Part shown: piece after piece, positions 58,013-64,000 of the stretch
Layout of the letters: each line of letters starts with the position of its first letter
Numbering within the stretch: position 1 is the first letter of the stretch
Source: Actinernus sp. WN-2022
Lineage: Eukaryota > Cnidaria > Anthozoa > Actiniaria > Actinernidae
DNA: 64,000 nucleotides
Assembly (NCBI GenBank): GCA_030867875.1
Contig: JAOWCC010000569.1
Span: 186,001-250,000 of the forward strand
Direction of reading: 5' to 3'
Notes under the pieces: generated by a model
The model's database searches: none
Told to the model about the DNA's origin: nothing
Seen by the model: the letters and a program-made list of their open reading frames with translations, nothing else
Position numbers and translations under genes: made by a program

Positions 58013-58537
58013 ATGACCACCTACACGTCACAATTGACGGTCTTGGCCCGTCACGATTGGTGGCTCCGCGCCTCGTTTCGGGGCATGTTTCCCATGGACC
58101 TACGGCCCCGCCGCGTGACCCGCCCCGCCTCGTTCATTCTCAATACCGACAACGCCGACGGACCAGGCACCCATTGGTTGGCCTTTTATTTTCCGCGCCA
58201 AGGCCTGAATGAATTCTTCGACAGTTATGGCTTTCCCGCCTCTTATTACGGGTTGCAAGAGTACGTGCGACAGGGGAACGCCCAGCATAGGGAAAACAAC
58301 TCCAACGTATGCGGCAGTTATTGCCTGTACTACCTCCTGCGCCGAGCCCACGGACGGTCCATGGCGGAGGTCCTGCAGAACCTCCAGCGGTGGAAGACCA
58401 AGACAACCAGGGACCGGGCCCTCCAAGCCTGGCAGCGCCAGTACCAGCGCCGGAGTGTGGCGCAGTGGCAGCGGCAAGACAGTTTTCTTCACGATCAATG
58501 TGTTATCAGTTTGAGAGAAAATAAAAAAATAAAATAA
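58013..58537 (+). CDS. adenain-type maturation cysteine protease
   Basis: 174 residues. The catalytic set of the C5/Ulp-like fold is visible: His54 in GTHWLAFYF, Asp70 in FFDSYGFPA and Cys100 in NVCGSYC. It starts 10 bp after the major capsid stop. In adenoviruses and Polintons this enzyme cuts capsid and core precursors after G-G or G-x-G motifs inside the particle. Matching Q/M-x-G-G sites occur in several neighbours here. The stop lies inside a run of AATAAA signals (58520-58539), so the transcript probably ends there. Intact. Confidence 0.93.
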   Translation: MTTYTSQLTVLARHDWWLRASFRGMFPMDLRPRRVTRPASFILNTDNADGPGTHWLAFYFPRQGLNEFFDSYGFPASYYGLQEYVRQGNAQHRENNSNVCGSYCLYYLLRRAHGRSMAEVLQNLQRWKTKTTRDRALQAWQRQYQRRSVAQWQRQDSFLHDQCVISLRENKKIK

Positions 58538-58539
58538 AA
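58520..58539 (+). terminator. cluster of poly(A) signals
   Basis: Three overlapping AATAAA hexamers at 58520-58525, 58529-58534 and 58534-58539 coincide with the protease stop codon. Confidence 0.6.
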
Positions 58540-58590
58540 CAAGTCCCCCACCTCCATGTCTTGTTATTCTTGGGAAGGGTGTGAGGCGCA

Positions 58591-59610
58591 ATGGATGTCC
58601 GTTTCCAAGCGCCCTGCAATATCTTGATCACGGGTCAGAGTCAATCGGGTAAAACGGTGTTCACCGAAAGACTCTTGCACCATGTGAAATCCCATTTTAC
58701 CCACCCACCCCTCACGATCGTGTACTGCTATGGCAGCGCCTGGCAACCCCGTTTCACCGCCATGCAAAAACAATTTGGGGTGAAATTTGTGGAGGGGCTT
58801 CCCGACGACCCGTACGCTCCCTTTCGCGGCAAGCCGGGCCTCTTGATCCTGGACGATCTGATGAAAGAAGGCTCCAAGGACGAACGGGTGGTGGACCTGT
58901 TCACCAAAGGCTCACACCACCACAACATTTCCGTGCTGTACCTGACCCAGAACATTTTTCCCCCAGGCAAGTACGCGACCACCATCTCCATCAACGCCCA
59001 CTACCTGGTGGCTTTTAAAAACGCTCGGGAATCGTTGCAAGTCCGGAAATTGGCCGAGCAGGCCTTTCCGGGGCAAGTGCCAGCGGTGATGAGGGCCTAC
59101 CAGGACGCGAGCCAACGCCCCTTTGGCTACCTCCTCTTCGACCTGCACCCCAGGACCCCTCCCCAAATCCGGTTGCGCACCAACATTTTCTCCGAGGAGG
59201 GAAAACAGCATCACGCCTACGTGCTGGAGGAGGATCAACAGGGGGCGGGAGCCTTTACGGACCTGTTTAAGGGCTTAAAAAACATACCCTACAAAAAGCT
59301 CTATGATAACGCAGGCGAACAACTAGGTCAACTACTGCAACTAGGAGGCTCCAAGAGGAGGTCGAAGAAGAAGAAGAAGAAGAAGAGGATACCCACAGCA
59401 AAAAGAGTGACCAGGGAGGTAGGAGTACCGCCCCAAGCGCTGCGCGAGACCGTATGGAAGAGACCCAACAAACAAACAACCTTCCATCCCCCCTTTTCCA
59501 GGGCCACGTGGGATGCACTACGACGGAAGAATCTGAACAAACGTGTCGAAAAGGCCCTGAGTGGCGAAGAGGCCCCGAACAAAGTGGATTGGATTAGCTT
59601 TATAGCCTAA
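58591..59610 (+). CDS. genome-packaging ATPase (FtsK/HerA, A32-like) with basic tail
   Basis: 339 residues. Walker A GQSQSGKT (15-22), Walker B LLILDD (84-89) and the sensor segment VLYLTQN (115-121) are clear, followed by the typical INAHYLVAFKN. This is the DNA-packaging motor of Polintons and related viruses. After about residue 245 the family domain ends. QLGG (250-253) is followed by a poly-lysine run and a basic tail of about 75 residues ending in WISFIA. The GG motif matches the presumed protease target, so the tail may be released as a small DNA-binding protein, or the gene is a fusion. Intact frame. Confidence 0.95.
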   Translation: MDVRFQAPCNILITGQSQSGKTVFTERLLHHVKSHFTHPPLTIVYCYGSAWQPRFTAMQKQFGVKFVEGLPDDPYAPFRGKPGLLILDDLMKEGSKDERVVDLFTKGSHHHNISVLYLTQNIFPPGKYATTISINAHYLVAFKNARESLQVRKLAEQAFPGQVPAVMRAYQDASQRPFGYLLFDLHPRTPPQIRLRTNIFSEEGKQHHAYVLEEDQQGAGAFTDLFKGLKNIPYKKLYDNAGEQLGQLLQLGGSKRRSKKKKKKKRIPTAKRVTREVGVPPQALRETVWKRPNKQTTFHPPFSRATWDALRRKNLNKRVEKALSGEEAPNKVDWISFIA

Positions 59611-59640
59611 GTCCCCCAGGGAAACCGTTCAGTTGTGGTG

Positions 59641-60078
59641 ATGGCCTCCCCCTTGCTTCAACGTCACGCGGCGTTCATCCGACAATTTGCCAAAGTGGAT
59701 CTCGGTCAGAAAAAGAAACTCATCCGGGCGGCGAGCCACACTCAAATCAACGCCGTCAGCGAAGTGGTGCACAACGCCTTGCGTGGAACTTTTCCGATAG
59801 GCGCCCGTGCGAAGAAAGCCTTTGCTCCCATCAAGGTGAAACTTCGAAAAATAGCCAACAAAGCCCTCTCGCCGGCCGTGAGGAAAAAGATTTTACTCTC
59901 CTCCTCGACGGCGTTGCAGAAAGCCAAGCTTAAAAAGGCGAGGGGACAGCGAGGGGGCTTCATTTTCACTGCCGCCGCCCTCATTGCCGCAGCCGTTTTT
60001 GCTGGTCAAGCCGCCGCCGCCGGAGCCATCAGTGGAGGCGTAGCTTACGGGGTCAAGAAAGCTCTGGACGCCGCTTAG
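59641..60078 (+). CDS. small basic virion protein with C-terminal hydrophobic segment
   Basis: 145 residues from ATG 59641; the GTG just upstream is rejected. Residues 1-102 are basic and helical (QKKKLIRAAS, IKVKLRKIANKALS). QRGG (103-106) precedes a Gly/Ala-rich hydrophobic segment (FIFTAAALIAAAVFAG). A basic domain, GG and then a hydrophobic helix is a pattern I recall from conserved small Polinton proteins placed near the ATPase. The likely role is a core or membrane-active capsid component, inferred from layout. The stop is 5 bp before the next small frame. Confidence 0.75.
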   Translation: MASPLLQRHAAFIRQFAKVDLGQKKKLIRAASHTQINAVSEVVHNALRGTFPIGARAKKAFAPIKVKLRKIANKALSPAVRKKILLSSSTALQKAKLKKARGQRGGFIFTAAALIAAAVFAGQAAAAGAISGGVAYGVKKALDAA

Positions 60079-60083
60079 GGCTT

Positions 60084-60221
60084 ATGGTCCAAAAAATCCG
60101 CAACTTACCGGCGCCCGCGGGTACGGACCCCGCCCGGTGGCAGTTATTTTTAGCCCGCCTGCGAAGAAATCCCAGACAGGGAAAAGGAAGCGGTCCCCAC
60201 ACCATCCCCCAGCCCCAATAG
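60084..60221 (+). CDS. possible 45-residue basic protein
   Basis: ATG at 60084 gives a 45-codon frame containing WQLFLARLRRNPRQGKGSG, ending 16 bp before the next gene's ATG. Its tight packing between two genes and its basic content argue that it is real. It is too short to recognise, and an untranslated leader is the alternative. Confidence 0.4.
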   Translation: MVQKIRNLPAPAGTDPARWQLFLARLRRNPRQGKGSGPHTIPQPQ

Positions 60222-60237
60222 GAATTTCGGTGACGCG

Positions 60238-61047
60238 ATGGTCAGTGAAACGACACAAACGAAAAAAGCGATGAAAGAGGCCGAGGGGGCCGCCACGGGG
60301 AAGAACCCTATGCGCATGGTCTTGGTGCCGGAAGAGTCTATGCGGTGGCTGGAACAACAGCTTCGTGTGGACACGACCAAAGGGGTTAAAGTGCTCAGTC
60401 AGTACCAAACGGCCATGGCACAGGTCCTAGAGACCCCAGAGAAACCGGCAAGCGCCGACCAGTTTCAAGATTTACTCCAAAAATACGTCCGGCGTCGCGA
60501 AACCATTGAGCCTAGCCCCTTCATGGCCGTGGCGGCAAAAGTGTTAACCCAGAGCCAAAGGGGCGCTTTGCGCCGCGTGCCCTCCTTCAGCAAACCTTTA
60601 GCATCGGTGCTGGTCAATCTGTTGAAACTGAAAGGAGCACAGAAAATTTCCTGGAATGCGCAAGGGGAAGTGAAACTCTACGGGCAAACCCTGCCGGGCA
60701 GCCAAATTGCAGATCTGATTAAAGAAGCGGTGCATCCTTCTTCCACCCGGACGTCGCCCGGCTACCGCGATTTCATGCAATTTCTAGCGGAAGAAAAATT
60801 CCTAAAGATCTCGTCCGCCACCCCCGCGATCTCATCTCCAAGAACAAAGAGTACACGCCCCGGCCTAAACGAACCGCCGCGCTTCAAGAAGAGCCCCTAC
60901 TACCCACCCCTTACAAAGATCTCCCGCCCCGCCGAGAGGAAACACCGTTCTCCAGGACCCCGTACAAAGCCTTCCCCCGTGAGGGTCCCCGTGGGGGTAG
61001 CCGCCGCCTCTCTTTTGGCAGAGGCCCCGCCGAAAAATCGCCTTTAA
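60238..61047 (+). CDS. conserved Polinton protein of unknown function
   Basis: 269 residues. A charged N-terminus is followed by ESMRWLEQQ and, at about 135-170, a compact segment ISWNAQGEVKLYGQTLPGSQIADLI (positions about 141-165). I recall a similar GxxxPGSxxxDL segment in many animal Polinton proteins of this genomic position. The last 80 residues are Pro/Lys/Arg-rich and unordered. No enzyme motif. Possibly an internal virion protein; function unknown. Confidence 0.65.
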   Translation: MVSETTQTKKAMKEAEGAATGKNPMRMVLVPEESMRWLEQQLRVDTTKGVKVLSQYQTAMAQVLETPEKPASADQFQDLLQKYVRRRETIEPSPFMAVAAKVLTQSQRGALRRVPSFSKPLASVLVNLLKLKGAQKISWNAQGEVKLYGQTLPGSQIADLIKEAVHPSSTRTSPGYRDFMQFLAEEKFLKISSATPAISSPRTKSTRPGLNEPPRFKKSPYYPPLTKISRPAERKHRSPGPRTKPSPVRVPVGVAAASLLAEAPPKNRL

Positions 61048-61083
61048 ATTGGCGTCCTTTTTAAACCCCCCTTCATTGTCGCC

Positions 61084-61422
61084 ATGGCACGAACCCTAAC
61101 GAGACCCTCGGGGATGGGACAAGCCCCCTGGCAACGCCGTGTCGCCCGCGCGAACGCAGGGAAGAGGATAGTCCGCCAAACCGTGACGGGTAAAAAAGCC
61201 AACAGGAGCGCCCGGGCGGTAAAGCAAATACAGAAAAAGTATAAGGCGCAAAAGAAAAAGAAAGCCCAGACAGGAGGCACGCAAACGGTCCGCAAGATCA
61301 CGAGTCGCAAATCGAAAGACGGCCGTACCGAAACAACGATCGGAACGACCACGACTTCGGACAAGCGCCAAGGCAAGAGTATCAGCCGGTGGAACGTCAA
61401 ACACCTGAAGAAAAAGACTTAA
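61084..61422 (+). CDS. small very basic (core-like) protein
   Basis: 112 residues from a GCCATGG start. Lys/Arg-rich throughout, with KKYKAQKKKK and a QTGG motif at 62-65 in the middle. Composition and GG site recall adenovirus core proteins that condense DNA and are trimmed by the protease. Intact. Simple composition means the family assignment is inference. Confidence 0.7.
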   Translation: MARTLTRPSGMGQAPWQRRVARANAGKRIVRQTVTGKKANRSARAVKQIQKKYKAQKKKKAQTGGTQTVRKITSRKSKDGRTETTIGTTTTSDKRQGKSISRWNVKHLKKKT

Positions 61423-61487
61423 AGTAAAAAGACTTTTACAGACACAATTCTCTATCATTACTCGTTGCTCTTCAAGCTGTGAACGTC

Positions 61488-61757
61488 ATGGGTCTAGATA
61501 TTACTTTCTATGGAGCTGAGGAAGGCGGCGATGTCATTGTTGGCGAGTGCCACATGTGCTATTCTACGTTTGGTAACTGGATGGAAGATTACCTGAGCGA
61601 AGGCGAAAGGAAGCAGTATGTGCTGAGCGACTGCGAAGGAACCTATTATGGGTTCTATGTGGAGTTGGTCTATGATATTTGTATTTGGGAAGGATTCCTG
61701 CGCAAGCATCCAAGTATCAAGCCTTACAAGATGGAGTTCCTCGAAATAAAAGACTGA
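61488..61757 (+). CDS. small acidic protein of unknown function
   Basis: 89 residues from ATG 61488 (MGLDITFYGAEE); the GTG three codons earlier is rejected. Acidic and aromatic, with four cysteines and CHMCYSTFGNWMEDYL. The A/T-richer codon use resembles the first gene of the element, not the capsid genes, hinting at a separate origin. Small MGLDI-starting proteins of unknown role are known from phages; whether this is related cannot be judged. It is the last rightward gene and ends at its own AATAAA. Confidence 0.6.
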   Translation: MGLDITFYGAEEGGDVIVGECHMCYSTFGNWMEDYLSEGERKQYVLSDCEGTYYGFYVELVYDICIWEGFLRKHPSIKPYKMEFLEIKD

Positions 61758-61791
61758 GACTTTGGTATCACAGCTCAAAGGAACTGAACCA

Positions 61792-61805
61792 TTTATTACA
61801 ATAAA
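61792..61805. terminator. back-to-back poly(A) signals for convergent transcripts
   Basis: TTTATT (AATAAA on the minus strand) at 61792-61797 and AATAAA on the plus strand at 61800-61805 are separated by two bases. They would end the leftward polymerase and rightward late transcripts respectively. Confidence 0.65.
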
Positions 61806-61834
61806 AACATTTCCTCTAGAGTCTCTTTGTTTTC

Positions 61835-63923
61835 TTAGTAGCCGTAAGGGTAGCTCTGGTATCCGTGGAGCACCCTCTTGTCGTATACCACCTTGAAGGT
61901 CTTGGTATCTGGGCGGGTGTGCAACGTCCTGTCTTGGGTGTTGCGGTGGATGGCGTGCGGCGTTACCACCGTCCGTGTGGGTTCCTCCTGACCTTGTACC
62001 ATGGCTACCATGGTCGCGAGGTTCACGATCGCCCGATCACTTTGCAGACTGTGCGGCCTTGACTCGTTTCGTACCCGTAACGCTTGGGCCCGGTACAGGC
62101 AAAACGGACAATGTGTTCGCCTTCTTTCAACTCGTTCGTCAGGTCGCCTAGAAATCGACCGACCGGGGGCGCCACTTGGCCTACTTTCTGCGTGAAATAG
62201 ATGCTGTCTGTGTCGTGGTAGACGATGCGGTCCTTCAAGAGGTGGAGGTAAGAATAGAGTTTCAGGCGTGCATGGGCTGTGGTGTAGGCGGCAAACACGA
62301 CGTTGGTGTGGGGGTTGGAGTCGATGTACTGCGGGGTGGCGTTGTAATGCACTTGCACCATGTCTTCGTGCACAAACAGAATGTCCTGAACTTCCTTCTC
62401 TTCGCTCATCATGAGCTCGAAGTAGCGGTCCAGTTCGGTGACGTACTCCGACTGCCGAGGGTTCTGCTTCTGGCCGAACTTGCCCCACAAGGTGTTGAGC
62501 ATCCATTTCGCCAGGGCCCGCAGCCCCGCGTTGAACTCGATCTTGTCCCACTCCAGTAAAATCCCCGTGGCCACCCGATAACTCTCTATAAAAGAGGCTT
62601 TCTCGGCGTCGGTGTGGCAACCGGGCGGCCACCCACTCGCTTCTTGTTTCATCTTGAGGAAGGTGTTCACGTAGTCCGTGAACAACCCCTTGGTCCCGGT
62701 GGCGGGTTCGTATTGCTCCGACTCGGGATAATGCCATACCCGGTACACTTCCAGGACCCGGTAGCCTTGGCGCAGGGCCTCATGGAGTTCGTGGCTCACC
62801 CAAGTGCCTGTCAAAGCCCGGGCCTCGTCGTCGTGCAGGCAGGGGGCCTGGTTCCTGTCATCGGCGCAGATCCGACAAAGGGTAAACAGCAGTTTGTCGC
62901 CCACATGCGTCGGGAGGACCGGGAAAAATAGCCGGCGTGGCGGCAAAATCTTGAGATGGATTAACCCCTCGTACGGGAGGGTAGGGTCTAGATTTTCTGT
63001 GAGGATGTTTGGATGGCCCAGCGGGAACCGTTGTGTTTTTTGCACCCAGGGGTACAGGGAGCACACATCCAGCGCCTCCATCCATTCTCTCCCCCATTCT
63101 CCATCGGTCGCCTCCCAGTAGGTCTTGATCCCATTGGTCCGCCCTCCAAAGAACGCCTTCTTGGGGTCGAGGGGAAGCTGGGCTTGAGGGATGGGCGCTA
63201 GGGATTCGATGGTCGGGTCCAAGGCCATGGCAGCACGAATTTCGCACTCTCTGGTCTGGACCACGCGGTACCCTTGTTGCTCCAAGTACAGCACTTTGTC
63301 CCGGGTCCGGTCGGCCAATGTTCTCATGGTGCAGTGCAGTAGGGGATGGACCTTCTCTTGGTGGTGGCAACGGTCGCAGCCGTGACAGAAACAGCCATCA
63401 ATTTCGTAGGCCGTGTGGGTGGCGGCGTGGTACCCGTCCAGTTTGTAAGGGCCCACGTGCTTCTCTCCGAAATTGCCCGCGTGCTGGAGTTGAATCCCAT
63501 CCCGCCGCTCCACGTGGGCCAGCCATTGGAGGGCCAACGCCGACTGCACGCCCTTGGGGCGGTAGCCGAGCCGTGGCAAGACCGCAATGGTGTTAGGGCG
63601 TAGGAATTTCTTTCGAAAAACCAGGTTGCACATGGAGGCGAGGGTCACGGTCCCGCCGCTTTCATCATAATAGACCGGAACGCCAAACAGGCCCGTTGCA
63701 AGATGGCTACATCCCGGTGGCAATAGAGGGCCAACTCTTTCTGGAAATTGAACACCACGCCGCGTGCCCGTTCGGCGGCATGCCAGACCACCAGTTCCTG
63801 TTTGCCTTGCGGACTCAGCGAATCCGGTTCGTAATAATGCAGGGCGGGGAGTGGGCCCACGTACTGCTGATGCTCTAGAGTATTGAAAAAGTCCACGGTC
63901 CACGGACCTGTACATATGTACAT
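61835..63923 (-). pseudogene. polB: protein-primed family B DNA polymerase, broken
   Basis: The palm motifs are all present in the main frame (62023-63948): A, DVCSLYP (Asp294); B, KWMLNTLWGKFG; C, YHDTDS (579-581). A Cys/His-rich insertion (EIDGCFCHGCDRCHH) typical of Polinton polymerases precedes them. The exonuclease III-type motif (YCHRDVAIL) lies in a different frame (63645-63923), so there is a frameshift at about 63665-63680. The C-terminal end (VVYDKRV...YPYGY) lies in a third frame ending at 61835, with a second break at about 62020-62060 where some sequence may also be lost. Upstream of 63923 in that frame is a stop and AT-rich tandem DNA, so the exonuclease I/II and terminal-protein-like parts are missing or beyond the window. 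Replication by this copy is therefore unlikely without help in trans. Confidence 0.95.
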
Positions 63924-63924
63924 A

Positions 63925-64000
63925 GTTTTTTAATTGTTTTGGTTGCAAGGAAACCTAATTTATTCTTTTTTAATTGTTTTGGTTGAAAGGATACCTAATT
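63925..64000. repeat. 40-bp tandem repeat at the window edge
   Basis: TTTTTTAATTGTTTTGGTTG, then [C/A]AAGG[A/T][A/T]ACCTAATT, occurs twice with a 40-bp period and runs to the last base. It is AT-rich, unlike the element, and lies where the polymerase N-terminus would be expected. Confidence 0.75.

Larger units (their letters stand above)
51606..64000. mobile_element. Polinton/Maverick (adintovirus-like) integrated element, right end outside the window
   Basis: GC-rich, densely coding block with the diagnostic gene set: chromodomain integrase, penton-like protein, major capsid protein, adenain-type protease, FtsK/HerA ATPase and protein-primed family B polymerase. Rightward genes (51.99-61.76 kb) face a leftward polymerase (63.92-61.84 kb). 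The left boundary is placed by composition near 51.6 kb; terminal inverted repeats and target duplication cannot be tested because the right end is not included. Confidence 0.95.

Noticed and set aside
61835..62737. A separate 300-residue minus-strand gene
   Set aside because: Only its last part is meaningful, as the frameshifted C-terminus of the polymerase; the rest is an out-of-frame shadow of the palm domain.

Overview
The window looks like a piece of an animal genome, most likely an anthozoan cnidarian (stony coral or sea anemone). It is AT-rich and gene-poor, with spliced genes (clear GT/AG exon borders), a tRNA-derived SINE, fragments of non-LTR retrotransposons and a very high density of inverted-repeat (MITE-like) elements. 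The taxonomic call is an inference from the repeat types; no lineage marker gene is present.

Region 1-51.6 kb (host DNA). It is mostly nested repeats. Four host loci can be supported: (i) an intronless ankyrin-repeat gene on the minus strand (10.9-12.1 kb); (ii) a P-loop GTPase gene (16.1-18.4 kb) whose C-terminal linker is a 69-bp variable tandem repeat; an extra CG dinucleotide at the start of the repeat throws it out of frame with a surviving hydrophobic C-terminal tail; (iii) a decayed, exon-split gene on the minus strand (18.8-22.9 kb) with a RING-like exon, possibly transposon-derived and interrupted by a LINE fragment; (iv) a small secreted cysteine-rich (knottin-like) peptide gene spread over three coding exons (30.8-35.6 kb), whose two distal exons are duplicated at 47.5-48.6 kb. 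Each copy of that duplication carries a MITE that the other lacks. A roughly 3.4-kb tandem duplication with 10-bp-period minisatellites occupies 38.1-43.8 kb.

Region about 51.6-64 kb (integrated virus-like element). The DNA abruptly becomes GC-rich and densely coding. It carries the gene set of a Polinton/Maverick (adintovirus-like) element: a retrovirus-type integrase with a chromodomain, a penton/minor capsid candidate plus a shortened paralogue of it, a small hydrophobic/basic protein, a double-jelly-roll-type major capsid protein, an adenain-type cysteine protease, an FtsK/HerA-type packaging ATPase, several small basic proteins and, convergently on the minus strand, a protein-primed family B DNA polymerase. 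The left end holds a promoter-like block with three CRE palindromes spaced exactly 11 bp, GC boxes, inverted CCAAT boxes and a TATA box. Most virion genes are open from end to end. The polymerase is broken by two frameshifts and lacks its N-terminal part, so this copy is probably not autonomous. The right end lies beyond the window.

How the element's genes fit together: integrase for insertion; polymerase for copying; ATPase for genome packaging; capsid proteins for the shell; and a protease whose likely Q/M-x-G-G target motif recurs in the capsid protein, the small basic proteins and the ATPase tail.
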